Of a stretch of DNA of 64,000 bases, positions 18,288 through 26,857 are shown one piece after another. Position 1 is the first letter of the stretch. Each line of letters opens with the position of its first letter. The stretch comes from Agathobacter rectalis ATCC 33656 (GTDB lineage: Bacteria > Bacillota > Clostridia > Lachnospirales > Lachnospiraceae). Below the pieces are notes generated by a model. It did not search any database, had not been told where the DNA came from, and saw only the letters and a list, made by a program, of their open reading frames with translations. Both the position numbers and the translations under genes were made by a program. The stretch is from NCBI RefSeq assembly GCF_000020605.1, contig NC_012781.1, positions 2,667,501 through 2,731,500 on the forward strand, in the 5' to 3' direction.

Positions 18288-18294
18288 GTTTTAG

Positions 18295-18366
18295 CAGTCC
18301 GTACGGGAATCGAACCCGTGTTTCCGCCGTGAGAGGGCGGCGTCTTAACCGCTTGACCAACGAACC
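18295..18366 (-). tRNA. tRNA-Glu (anticodon CTC)
   Basis: Read on the minus strand, the 72-nt molecule starts GGTTCGTTGGTCAAGCGGTT. The anticodon arm is CCGCC-CTCTCAC-GGCGG, giving anticodon CTC. The T arm is ACGGG-TTCGATT-CCCGT. The acceptor stem pairs 7 bp with two G-U wobbles, and CCA is not encoded. Its own promoter and terminator flank it, so it is a single-tRNA transcript. Confidence 0.93.
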
Positions 18367-18373
18367 GTATATT

Positions 18374-18402
18374 ATAATACCATGGTCAATCGGATAATGC
18401 AA
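18374..18402 (-). promoter_or_regulatory. Promoter of tRNA-Glu
   Basis: On the minus strand TTGCAT (18397-18402) and TATTAT (18374-18379) are separated by 17 bp. The -10 box ends 7 bp before the tRNA 5' end, giving almost no leader. Confidence 0.65.
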
Positions 18403-18442
18403 GCTTTTTTTGAAATTTTTTTAAAAAATTTTTATTTGTTAT

Positions 18443-19306
18443 TTATCTGCCTTTTTCCTTCTTTACTTTCTTTATACGTTCTCTTTTAAAGCGTTCCTTC
18501 AGACTCTCTGTAAATGTCTCGAGATACCTGTTCTCCACCTTTGGATTTCTGAAGCCCTGTGCTCGGTTAAGCGCAGATTTCTTTAAAGCACCCATTGAAT
18601 CGATGACGCGGTCTGCACTGGCTCTGATACGTTTTCTCTTTCTGCGCTCCTCGACTGCCTCCGCAAGCTCCTGTGACCTCTCCTGCGACCTTTCATCTGC
18701 CGCCTTCTTACGCTCTTTAACCTCTTCCACAACCTCATCCATATAGGTGTTGAAATTGTTCTGCAGATTGACTATTGTCCTACTGAAATCTGTAAGCGCT
18801 GACACGGTGATTGCAGTGTCTACAGCTAAAAAGCCCATAAGAAGCAGTGAGAAAAACTCATACCATATAGGTGACATCCAGCCTGTGATGAACTTCGTAA
18901 ATGGTGCAATGAAATATACCACTATAAGTCCTGCCACCCCAAAGCCTACAGAATATGGAAAACACACCCTGCCGTTTATATTAAGCGGCATGCTGCTGTA
19001 ATCCCACCAGTATGCGTGAAACAGCTTCTCAAGCGCCCACGATGTGCCATATTCTAAGACAATGCTTCCCAAAAATGCCACAAGAAATATCTGCCACCAT
19101 GTAAATGTCGCATCCGTGTGAGCCGAAATGAAATCTGCTATCGCAGTGATCGCGACACCTCCGGCTCCGTAAATAGGACAAAGCGGACCATAGAGAAAGC
19201 CTCTGTTTTCCCATTTTTTTGCTCTGATGGTACAGTAGATGCTCTCATATATCCAGCCCATACAGCTAAATATAATAAAATACACAAAATATCTTGATAA
19301 CCACAT
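18443..19306 (-). CDS. PF06541-type membrane protein ('putative ABC transporter permease')
   Basis: The 287-residue protein begins MWLSRYFVYFIIFSCMGWIYES, the typical opening of the PF06541 (CmpB-like, 'ABC-transporter type IV') family. It keeps the family segment ENRGFLYGPLCPIYGAGG. Four to five transmembrane helices are followed by a long charged, probably coiled C-terminal tail rich in Glu, Arg and Lys. The family name overstates the evidence: no ATPase partner lies here in the usual operon form and the role is unknown. The ATG at 19304-19306 has AAGGA 6 nt upstream and is preferred over a start 16 codons earlier. Confidence 0.8.
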   Translation of the reverse strand: MWLSRYFVYFIIFSCMGWIYESIYCTIRAKKWENRGFLYGPLCPIYGAGGVAITAIADFISAHTDATFTWWQIFLVAFLGSIVLEYGTSWALEKLFHAYWWDYSSMPLNINGRVCFPYSVGFGVAGLIVVYFIAPFTKFITGWMSPIWYEFFSLLLMGFLAVDTAITVSALTDFSRTIVNLQNNFNTYMDEVVEEVKERKKAADERSQERSQELAEAVEERRKRKRIRASADRVIDSMGALKKSALNRAQGFRNPKVENRYLETFTESLKERFKRERIKKVKKEKGR

Positions 19307-19375
19307 ATATAATCCTTTCTCCCCGGATAATTTATGATATACAGCAATTGTCATTGATTCCCTTATGTCTGCAAA

Positions 19376-21277
19376 TTAAAAATCACTCTCCGGATACATC
19401 TCATCTAAGTATATATCATACCATTTTGTACACTCATTTGTCCATGAGTCAGCAACTTTTTCATATTGCAGTCGCAGCTTATCGACATTTTCTTCGTTAA
19501 GCTCGCTTTCTGCTTCACATAGCTCTTCATAAACCTTTTCTGCTTCTTCAGCCGCCTTCGCCACCGGCTCCGCTGCAAGTGCAAGCTTCCACTCTAAGTA
19601 CGCCTCTTCTGTTGAAAGCTGTCTGGTCTCATGTCGCTCCCTCTTTGGGACAGCCGCAAGTGCCTCGACCATCGCAGCATCCTTTGCCTGCATGAGTGCC
19701 GGCAGATTGCCATCCTTTGATGCCTTAAGCCTTGAAATATAATGGTCATAGCCAAACGGATAGTACATCACCTTGTCATTTTCAAAGACCAATATGGCAT
19801 CGGCCACCTGCTTTATGAAATACCTGTCATGCGATACAAAGAGCATGGTGCCGGTATATGCCTTAAATGCCGATTCTAGTGTCTCCTTCGCCGGAATATC
19901 CATGTGATTGGTCGGCTCATCGAGTATCATTAAGTTCGGACGGCCTGTCAGAAGCTCTGCGAGCACAAGCCTGGACTTCTCACCGCCTGAGAGCGAGCTG
20001 ATACGCTTTGAGGCATTTGCCCCTCCAAACAGATACATGCCAAGCGTCTTTCTTAATTCCTTCTCCACAAGTGCCGGAAAAAGCTCGTGAAAATGGTCTC
20101 GCACAGTCTTTTCGCTGTCGATAAGTGCCGACTGCTGGTCAAAATAGCCCACCAGCAGATTGCTGCCAAGCTGGCTTGTGCCCTTTATTGGTGGAATAAG
20201 CCCTGCCACAGTCTTTAGAAATGTTGATTTTCCTATGCCGTTGTCACCGATTACGGCAATCTTCTGACCACGCCTTATACGAAGCGACAGCTCAAGCAGT
20301 GCCCTGCCGTCGTAGCCAATTTTTAATTTCTTCGCCTCGTAAACCCATTTACCGCCCGGAAACTGTGGCTCGATATTGCCTGTAAAAATATGAGCTTCGT
20401 CTTCAACCGGCTTTTCTATCAGCTTCATGCGTGCCAGCATGGTCTTTCTAGAGCGTGCAAACGCAGCTTTTTTCGGCTTATGCTTGAATTTGTCGATAAG
20501 CTCATTATTGTGCGCAATCTCCGCCTGCTGGCGCTCGTAGGCTTTGCGCTGTATCTGCAGATTTTTAAGCTTCTGCTGCCTGTACTGAGTGTAGTTGCCG
20601 GCATATCTGTGCAGACTGCCATTTTCAAGCTCATAAACACCAGTCGCAACTGCATCAAGAAACGCCCTGTCATGGGACACAATGACAACAGCCTTTGGAT
20701 AGTTTATCAGATAATCCTCCAGCCACTCGACAGTTTTCATATCAAGATGATTCGTCGGCTCATCAAGAAGCAGCAAATCCGGCTTTTCAAGCAGCAGCTT
20801 TATAAGTGAAATCTTGGTCTGTTCACCTCCAGAAAAACTGCCGAGTGTACGGCTTTTTTCTTCTTTTTCAAAGCCAAAGCCTGTAAACAGCCTGTCGTAC
20901 TCCATCTCGTAGTCAAACCGCTCTTTGGAATATGTATCCCTGTCCGGACAGCTCTCAAGAAGTATTTCCTCGATTGTCTTGTCCTGATTGGAGGAATCAA
21001 CCTGACGGAGCATTCCGATTGTGATATTTCGCGAGGTTACGATTCCAAGACTATTTTTGCAGGCAGTCTCTTTGCCATGTGCTCCTGACGACATACCGCG
21101 ACGGTCATCGCGGTCAAGCTGCAGCTCCCCCGCAAGAAGCCGAAGCAATGTGGTCTTTCCTGCTCCGTTTTTGCCGACAACAGCTATTTTTTCTTTTTCC
21201 TTTATATAAAAATCAACATGGGACAGAATCGTCTGACCACCTACCGAAACTGTCCCATCCTTAATCTGGTATAACAT
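19376..21277 (-). CDS. ABC-F family ATPase
   Basis: A cytosolic protein with two ATP-binding cassettes and no membrane domain, 633 residues. Cassette 1 has Walker A VGKNGAGKTTLL, signature FSGGEQTK and Walker B LLLLDEPTNHLDM. Cassette 2 has GDNGIGKSTFL, LSGGEKSR and LMILDEPTNHMDI. The linker between them is Arg/Lys-rich (QRKAYERQQAEIAHN...), as in ABC-F factors that bind the ribosomal E site. A C-terminal acidic helical extension (about 545-633) follows. It is probably a translation factor of the Uup/YdiF type; antibiotic protection cannot be excluded from sequence alone. The small gene at 21280-21504 lies 2 bp upstream, so the two are cotranscribed. Confidence 0.92.
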   Translation of the reverse strand: MLYQIKDGTVSVGGQTILSHVDFYIKEKEKIAVVGKNGAGKTTLLRLLAGELQLDRDDRRGMSSGAHGKETACKNSLGIVTSRNITIGMLRQVDSSNQDKTIEEILLESCPDRDTYSKERFDYEMEYDRLFTGFGFEKEEKSRTLGSFSGGEQTKISLIKLLLEKPDLLLLDEPTNHLDMKTVEWLEDYLINYPKAVVIVSHDRAFLDAVATGVYELENGSLHRYAGNYTQYRQQKLKNLQIQRKAYERQQAEIAHNNELIDKFKHKPKKAAFARSRKTMLARMKLIEKPVEDEAHIFTGNIEPQFPGGKWVYEAKKLKIGYDGRALLELSLRIRRGQKIAVIGDNGIGKSTFLKTVAGLIPPIKGTSQLGSNLLVGYFDQQSALIDSEKTVRDHFHELFPALVEKELRKTLGMYLFGGANASKRISSLSGGEKSRLVLAELLTGRPNLMILDEPTNHMDIPAKETLESAFKAYTGTMLFVSHDRYFIKQVADAILVFENDKVMYYPFGYDHYISRLKASKDGNLPALMQAKDAAMVEALAAVPKRERHETRQLSTEEAYLEWKLALAAEPVAKAAEEAEKVYEELCEAESELNEENVDKLRLQYEKVADSWTNECTKWYDIYLDEMYPESDF

Positions 21278-21279
21278 AT

Positions 21280-21504
21280 CTAATTAATATCCTTCAAGCT
21301 GTCCAAAAGTTCGAGATCCGACTGTAAAACCCTGATATTGGACGTAACCGGCTCCTGACCCGGCTTTGTAACTGTGATTTCAATAACAGAGTCTGCCGGA
21401 ATGCCGCTGCCGAATGCATACTGTAAAAAGGATACAAACTTTGGGTGGTTTGCTGTAAATGTATTTTTTGCTTTCATCATTTTCATTATGCTTGCTGGGT
21501 TCAT
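21280..21504 (-). CDS. Conserved small protein of unknown function (74 aa)
   Basis: The 74-residue product starts MNPASIMKMMKAKNTFTANHPKFVSFLQYAF and has no cysteines or membrane segment. The N-terminal half is basic and helical, with a beta-rich middle (DSVIEITVTKPG). I do not recognise a named domain. A GGAGAAAATAC site lies before the ATG, and only 2 bp separate it from the ABC-F gene. This placement suggests a tightly coupled two-gene unit. Confidence 0.7.
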   Translation of the reverse strand: MNPASIMKMMKAKNTFTANHPKFVSFLQYAFGSGIPADSVIEITVTKPGQEPVTSNIRVLQSDLELLDSLKDIN

Positions 21505-21642
21505 GTATTTTCTCCAATCTTATCTATATGATATCTCTTTTGACGCACATATCTTTACGTTCGTTATATTATACCATGAGCCAATTCTATAATCTATCAT
21601 TTTAGAATTATTTAATTTCTTACGATTCCTCACAATAATTAA

Positions 21643-21671
21643 AGCGTACACTATATCATATAGCATACGCT
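21643..21671 (-). terminator. Hairpin downstream of the small membrane-protein gene
   Basis: AGCGTA-CA-CTATAT pairs with ATATAG-CA-TACGCT around a single C. On the minus strand it is followed by TTTAATTATT. It lies 45 bp past the stop at 21716. Confidence 0.5.
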
Positions 21672-21715
21672 CTATTATTTAATCACTTACGTTATGTATT
21701 ATAATCTCACAACCA

Positions 21716-22030
21716 CTATTCTTTATCTTTAATGTATTTAATTATTATAGATGCTATAGTTGATATTATCATAAATCCAGTAGCCATCTCTATACTATAC
21801 TTATATGATATTACTAATGTTATTGAATCAAGAATTAAAATAATAATGGATCTAACAGCCCTTCCTCTATGATATTCTTTAATCGCATTTTTATCATCTA
21901 CGTTATACTCATAAAAATATCTATTTATGGATATTCCTATAATATTGATTCTAAAACCATGTAATATCACTTTAGTTATGCAAAAAATCCATAATAATAC
22001 AAAAAACTGCTGAAGTGTTATAACTATCAT
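21716..22030 (-). CDS. Small membrane protein of unknown function (104 aa), paralogue 1
   Basis: A very hydrophobic 104-residue protein with about three membrane segments (ITLQQFFVLLWIFCITKVIL; SIIILILDSITLVIS; ATGFMIISTIASIIIKYI) and a polar middle ISINRYFYEYNVDDKNAIKEYHRGR. A paralogue at 54921-55235 differs at about ten residues, mostly conservatively. That suggests the protein is under selection. The start ATG is 2 bp after the stop of the upstream ORF at 22033. The DNA is much more AT-rich than neighbouring genes, consistent with transfer. Function unknown. Confidence 0.7.
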   Translation of the reverse strand: MIVITLQQFFVLLWIFCITKVILHGFRINIIGISINRYFYEYNVDDKNAIKEYHRGRAVRSIIILILDSITLVISYKYSIEMATGFMIISTIASIIIKYIKDKE

Positions 22031-22032
22031 TA

Positions 22033-22266
22033 CTATCTACTTCCCATCTCTGCTACCTGTGCATTCAATACAATCATGCTCGGACTATCTCCTCTATTAG
22101 ATTTATAAGATGCATTATTTATACTATATGACATTCTACCAGTAATTTTGTCATAAGTAATAGTATATCTTTTAGTAATATATGCATCGGTAAATATATT
22201 TTTACCGTTAATTACCGGCGCATATCTAACCTTTTGTGTAGAAAAACATACTTCCCCAGTTATCAT
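22033..22266 (-). CDS. Hypothetical ORF upstream of the membrane protein, start uncertain, possibly degenerate
   Basis: At least 77 residues are encoded from ATG 22264-22266 (MITGEVCFSTQKVRYAPVI). The frame is open further upstream to about 22330 and the residues there (FVKAFGTVIVEGAIVDMITG) read naturally. However, a TGA stops it only four codons behind a good start (AAGGAAGG-ATG-GAC-TTA-TGA). So either a shorter start is used or the 5' end carries a nonsense or frameshift change. No domain is recognised. In the paralogous region at 55.2 kb this ORF has been deleted almost entirely. Confidence 0.45.
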   Translation of the reverse strand: MITGEVCFSTQKVRYAPVINGKNIFTDAYITKRYTITYDKITGRMSYSINNASYKSNRGDSPSMIVLNAQVAEMGSR

Positions 22267-22515
22267 ATCTACAATAGCCCCTTCTACAATTACAGTTCCA
22301 AAGGCTTTTACAAATCGATAATAAATATTTTCTCATAAGTCCATCCTTCCTTTCACATGCGCTTTCAGATTATAATACATACTAAGTATAATATAATTGT
22401 GTAAAACCTAAATTAATTTCCCTACAAGAATATGTAAATTATAGATATTTTCTGTGTATCTGTCACGATTAATGTCTAAGTCGATTTAATCATCAATCAT
22501 ACACCGCTCTGCCAT

Positions 22516-22719
22516 TCAACAGCCTTTAATTATTATAATGCTCTGCCTGCGCTCAAACGACATCTTATTGAAATTACCTACAATATCATTTATATGCACT
22601 GCATCGTTATTGTACTGTTCTCCTGCTTTGACAAAATTATCATAATCCGGCAGGATATTTGACTGGATATATTCTGCAAGTTCTGCTGCATTCTTTTGCT
22701 GATATACTGCATAGGTGCC
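22516..22719 (-). pseudogene. Protein remnant, possibly the C-terminal end of a methyl-accepting chemotaxis protein
   Basis: On the minus strand one frame reads 67 residues to a stop (GTYAVYQQKNAAELAEYIQ, then DYDNFVKAGEQYNNDA and ending IIIKGC). The helical heptad look and the segment FVKAGEQYNNDAVHINDIV resemble the end of clostridial chemoreceptors. No start codon or ribosome site fits. It lies in a gap full of gene pieces next to a truncated permease, so I call it a fragment. The family assignment is tentative. Confidence 0.3.
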
Positions 22720-22837
22720 ACAATATTTCCTAAATAAAAAATATGCTGTACCTCATATTTCAATATACTAAAAAACAGATGACCCACATAACATATATGT
22801 AAGCCATCTGCTCTGATGCTAAAACTAATTAAATTGT

Positions 22838-23128
22838 TTACTCCTTCACGCCTCCAAGTGTGACACCGGCAATAATATATTTTGATAAGAGGAGATATAC
22901 AACAATAATAGGCACGATAGCTACTGTTATCATCATATATATTTTTCCCATATCGAAATTCATATAGTCCGCTCCTCGAAGTGTGGCAATCAAAATTGGT
23001 ACTGTCATCTTGTTCTTTGACTGGATGATCAGGGCCGGTGTGAAGTAGTTGTTCCATGAACCTACAAATGTGAAAATTGCCTGTACTGCAATTGCAGGTT
23101 TCATGATCGGCAATACTATATGGTTGAA
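22838..23128 (-). pseudogene. C-terminal fragment of a carbohydrate ABC transporter permease (MalG/CUT1 type)
   Basis: About 95 residues survive, beginning IVLPIMKPAIAVQAIFTFVGSWNNYF and ending YIIAGVTLGGVKE, the normal C-terminus of CUT1 inner-membrane permeases. The family length is about 280 residues; everything before the end of the EAA loop is missing and an in-frame stop lies just upstream. No binding protein or second permease is present. It is a remnant of a sugar importer that presumably served the adjacent glucan genes. Confidence 0.8.
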
Positions 23129-23134
23129 ATTGTA

Positions 23135-23157
23135 AAAATATCAGATTCATGTCATAA
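23135..23157. repeat. Shared motif AAAATATCAGATTCATG.CATAA, copy 1
   Basis: The 17-mer AAAATATCAGATTCATG followed by N-CATAA is repeated at 29402-29424. It marks the upstream edge of the permease remnant and lies about 50 bp before the AraC gene at 23208. Confidence 0.5.
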
Positions 23158-23207
23158 TAATAGAAAGATGACATAAATCTAATATTTTATTACAAAGGAG
23201 AACCTTT

Positions 23208-23948
23208 ATGGCACTTTCAAAAGAATGGTATGACGCAGAATTTGTTGACAGCGAGAGCGAATCACTGCATCGTGCTCCAAGTATTGAATATAGTTTTTAT
23301 AACGCAGTCAAAACCGGGGATATGGAATATGTAATAAAAAACTGCAAAGAAGATGCATTTATACACCTTGACGGAACAGGTGTATTGTCCAGAAATACTT
23401 TACAGAATATCAAATATCACTTTGTTGTCACAACCGCCATGATCACAAGATACTGTATTGATGGAGGACTCGAGCCTGAGCAGGCATACCGTCTGAGTGA
23501 CTTCTATATACTTAAGATGGACAGCTGCTCCACCGTACGCCAGGTTGCTGACCTGCATCACGAGATGGCAAAGGATTTCACAGGTAAGATGGTGCTGCAG
23601 AAGAAATCGTCTATCCTCTCAAAGCCTGTTACCCAGTGTGTTGACTATATATACAGCAACATAAAAGAGCGTATCACAATAGCTGATCTGGCTGCATACA
23701 CAGGGCTTTCCGAGAGCTATCTTTCAAGGGTATTCAAGCAGAATCTCGGTGTTTCGATAAGTGATTATATAAGGGAAAAGAAAATAGAAAAAGCGACTCA
23801 CCTGCTCAAATACTCAGATAAGCCGATTATAGATATAGCCAACTACCTGTCATTTTCATCACAGAGCCACTTTATCCAGATATTCGAGGGTTTTACGGGG
23901 CTTACACCAAAGAAATATCGTGACAGGTACTACAAATCCATGTGGTAG
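23208..23948 (+). CDS. AraC-family transcriptional regulator
   Basis: This is a 246-residue DNA-binding regulator. The last ~100 residues form the AraC double helix-turn-helix: ITIADLAAYTGLSESYLSRVFKQNLGVSISDYIREKK is the first HTH with the linker helix, and PIIDIANYLSFSSQSHFIQIFEGFTGLTPKKYRD is the second, including the usual GxTPxxYR-like end. The N-terminal ~140 residues are not a cupin I recognise; they are helical with acidic patches (YNAVKTGDMEYVIKNC). AAAGGAG precedes the ATG. It faces away from the permease remnant and toward the GH94 genes, so control of the glucan locus is likely. Confidence 0.9.
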   Translation: MALSKEWYDAEFVDSESESLHRAPSIEYSFYNAVKTGDMEYVIKNCKEDAFIHLDGTGVLSRNTLQNIKYHFVVTTAMITRYCIDGGLEPEQAYRLSDFYILKMDSCSTVRQVADLHHEMAKDFTGKMVLQKKSSILSKPVTQCVDYIYSNIKERITIADLAAYTGLSESYLSRVFKQNLGVSISDYIREKKIEKATHLLKYSDKPIIDIANYLSFSSQSHFIQIFEGFTGLTPKKYRDRYYKSMW

Positions 23949-23979
23949 CCTGATGCCAAAAGCCTTGTACTACGCACAA

Positions 23980-24011
23980 AAAATTCCCACGCAAATATGC
24001 GTGGGAATTTT
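23980..24011. terminator. Bidirectional terminator between araC-type gene and GH94 gene
   Basis: The perfect 14-bp stem AAAATTCCCACGCA / TGCGTGGGAATTTT has the loop AATA. It sits between the convergent ends at 23948 (+) and 24065 (-) and has T-rich flanks on both strands. Confidence 0.88.
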
Positions 24012-24064
24012 ATTTAGCTGATACACAATGATACAATATCAAACGCTATTAATTTTATAAACTA

Positions 24065-26767
24065 TCACTCTATGTATATCTCAACCGTATGACATTTGTC
24101 TGTAGAAAGCATTTCAATAGCTTGCTTTGGAATACGCACGCTGTTTCCTGTAACATTTTCCACTTTTACATCATCACAGAGTGCTCTTTTGACGTGCGCC
24201 TCCCCAGGTTCGAGCTTATCAGGATTGTGAACTAAAATATCAAATCCATGACCTGCAAATTCTAACGAAACTTTTGCATCACCTTTTTCGTTATACTGCT
24301 GTGGCATGAGTGCAGGCTCAATAACAAAATCTCCAAGCTCTCCATGGACTCCGTATACAGATGTTATCATAGTAAGCATATACCAGCTTGCGGCACCTGT
24401 AAGGTATGAATACAGACCTCTTCCATCATTATCAAAATACTCCGGTACTCCCGGATACATCCTGCTTCTGTCAAAGTCCATCGCAGTATCAAGAAGCGTC
24501 TTTAATACCTTGTAGCCCTCTTTTATAAAGCCCTGTTTATAGAGCGCATTGGCATACATTACAGCCATATGTGAGAATACAGCACCATTTTCTTTTTCAC
24601 CATATGCAAATCCAAACATTCTTCCAAGATCAAACTTTTCTTCCTTAAAATCAGTGTTTAGTCTGTAGCCACCGGCTTTTTGATCAAACAGATATTTGTC
24701 TGCACTATTACAGATTGCCTTGATCTGTTCTTTTTTTGCGGTTCCACTCATGATGGCAAATACCTGTCCTGTAAGCATCATGCGTACATCTCCACTCTCA
24801 CATCTTTCCACCGGTCTGCCGTTATTGTCATAATATCCGTTGAACCAGCCTCCATCCGTGCCATCTGATATCCATTCGTTTTCGCGGATGTTTTTCATCA
24901 TCCACTCAGCCTTATGCTCCAGGTTTTCGCAAATCGCAGCTATTGGGATAAGAGCAGTGCCTCCGCTTGTGCAGTTCTCACATGCCTTTGCATAGCTCAT
25001 GAGAAGATCCTGCTTTTTGTCATGGCAGTTGTAAAGTATTTCGTCATCAGCAAGCAGCAGCTTAAGCTCATCTAACACCTCAATCCTGTTTATTCCACTT
25101 ATTTTTTCCACATTTCTTAAACACTTTGCTATATCAAGCAGATTTCCGGCATATGCACATGTAAATGCAACACTTTCGCCTTTGTCCCATGCCATATCGA
25201 GCGCATCGTTCCAGTCTGCACCGTGCAGCTTCATCTCGTTGTGCTCCCCAACATCATAGAAAGCACACAGATTTTGAATCAGAATATGCTCTAAAACCGT
25301 TCCAAAATATATCTGACCGCCTGCCGTCCTTTGTTTGTTACCATATGTAGTATTCCATGCTTCATCATGGCTTGTGCCTCTCATGGACTGGTAATCCTTA
25401 AAGTACGTCGTATGCTCAAACAGTACATCTGTATCACCGGTCTGGTCAATATAAAGCTTTGTGGTTACAAATGGCCAGAATGCGTGATCCATCCATACAC
25501 GTGTGATGTTATTTCTGTCAGCAATAAACTCGCCAGGCTCGTTTCCTATAATGGTCGCATTGGTTCCATCAATTCTCACACCGCCATAATTGTTTACAAT
25601 CATCCTGCGGACATCCGAAGGTTCCATCAGTAAAAGTGCAAGACAGTCCTGCCATAGATCTCTCCAGCCTCTTCCACCTTTTCCATAATCATGATGTGGA
25701 AGGAATGAACAGCCGTATATTCTTCGTAAGATAGGTTGAAAACATATCCATTTAAGATAATTGTCCTCCTCGGCATTTCCTGTCTCAAAATCAATATTTA
25801 CCTTGTCTATCCAGTGTTTCTTGACGGTGTTTAGTTCTTCTTTTACTTCAAGTACACTGCGGTACCGTCCGGTAATGGCATTTACGTCATTTTCTTTTTC
25901 CGTAAGACCCGCAAGCATGATATAGCTTACCGTCTCCAGCGGTTTTATAATACGGTTTGCAAATTTTATTGCTCCGACTGCTTCTTTTCCCTGAAATTTT
26001 TCTCCGGCCTTTGCACCTGCTTTTTCAGTTCTGACTGCCTCAGGAATAAGGAAAGAGCCTCCCTCTCCTATAAACTGCTCAACGGTAGGATAGAAACTCT
26101 CAGGACTTTCTCCGTTTCCGGATGATCCATATACGAAGTAGCTTATATCATTTTTCCGGTGTCCACGCTCATCAAATGAGAGGACAGGTGTAACCTCAAT
26201 GCCGTATTGTGTGGTTTCTATTCTGTGCAAAAGTGATGTCACATGTCTGTGATCCCTGATATTGTCAGCACTTCTGCCATAGATTGGGATTGCCCCGATT
26301 GGGACTATCTCCATAGCCTCATCTGTCTTGTTAGTGATCTCCACAAGCATTACTTCCATGCTTCCATCAAGTGTGACAAATGATGTCGTGTCGGCCTCTA
26401 ACCCATATATCTTTGAAGCACGGTGCAGCTTCTGCCACATTAAACCTGCCTCAAGCTCACTTTCATCCTGATTACCTGTAAATCTGTCGGCCTCCTGCTG
26501 TGCAGATGATCCGCATACTGACCAGAAGCCCTTCCCCACAATCCGACACCAGAAATTTCTGGTGCCTTTATTGTTGTGGAGATTTTCTATACTAACAGGT
26601 TCCAGAAGAAAGGTATTCTGGCTTGTTTTACTGTCTCCGCCGAGAGTTGGTGTAATGCTTGATTTAAGCCCTTTTTCCCCTGCAAGCGGCAGATACAGTC
26701 CACTGTAGTTTTCGGGATTTTTGATCCTGAAGGTTCCGTATTTGTCTATAAAATCTATATTTTTCAT
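24065..26767 (-). CDS. GH94 glycoside phosphorylase, probably acting on a beta-1,3- or beta-1,2-glucoside
   Basis: The enzyme splits a beta-linked glucan with phosphate to release a sugar 1-phosphate. At 900 residues it is longer than cellobiose phosphorylase (~810) and close to the ~910 residues I recall for laminaribiose phosphorylases. The start KNIDFIDKYGTFRIKNPENYSG and the segment PIYGRSADNIRDHRHVTSLLHRI are of that type. The catalytic acid region is HGADWNDALDMAWDKGE (Asp of DWND). No signal peptide, so it acts in the cytosol on imported oligosaccharides. The ATG at 26765-26767 is preferred over a TTG eight codons earlier. It lies 90 bp downstream of the second GH94 gene. Exact linkage specificity is inferred. 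Confidence 0.83.
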   Translation of the reverse strand: MKNIDFIDKYGTFRIKNPENYSGLYLPLAGEKGLKSSITPTLGGDSKTSQNTFLLEPVSIENLHNNKGTRNFWCRIVGKGFWSVCGSSAQQEADRFTGNQDESELEAGLMWQKLHRASKIYGLEADTTSFVTLDGSMEVMLVEITNKTDEAMEIVPIGAIPIYGRSADNIRDHRHVTSLLHRIETTQYGIEVTPVLSFDERGHRKNDISYFVYGSSGNGESPESFYPTVEQFIGEGGSFLIPEAVRTEKAGAKAGEKFQGKEAVGAIKFANRIIKPLETVSYIMLAGLTEKENDVNAITGRYRSVLEVKEELNTVKKHWIDKVNIDFETGNAEEDNYLKWICFQPILRRIYGCSFLPHHDYGKGGRGWRDLWQDCLALLLMEPSDVRRMIVNNYGGVRIDGTNATIIGNEPGEFIADRNNITRVWMDHAFWPFVTTKLYIDQTGDTDVLFEHTTYFKDYQSMRGTSHDEAWNTTYGNKQRTAGGQIYFGTVLEHILIQNLCAFYDVGEHNEMKLHGADWNDALDMAWDKGESVAFTCAYAGNLLDIAKCLRNVEKISGINRIEVLDELKLLLADDEILYNCHDKKQDLLMSYAKACENCTSGGTALIPIAAICENLEHKAEWMMKNIRENEWISDGTDGGWFNGYYDNNGRPVERCESGDVRMMLTGQVFAIMSGTAKKEQIKAICNSADKYLFDQKAGGYRLNTDFKEEKFDLGRMFGFAYGEKENGAVFSHMAVMYANALYKQGFIKEGYKVLKTLLDTAMDFDRSRMYPGVPEYFDNDGRGLYSYLTGAASWYMLTMITSVYGVHGELGDFVIEPALMPQQYNEKGDAKVSLEFAGHGFDILVHNPDKLEPGEAHVKRALCDDVKVENVTGNSVRIPKQAIEMLSTDKCHTVEIYIE

Positions 26768-26857
26768 ATTTTCAATCAATCCTCTATACAATTACAAATC
26801 AAATTTTCACACACCATATACAATCCTATAGCAGTCATTATCCCACCTACGGAAGAT

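Noticed and set aside
22590-23174. 194-codon minus-strand ORF across the gene remnants
   Set aside because: It crosses the permease remnant in the wrong frame, has no meaningful protein features and overlaps two better-supported fragments.
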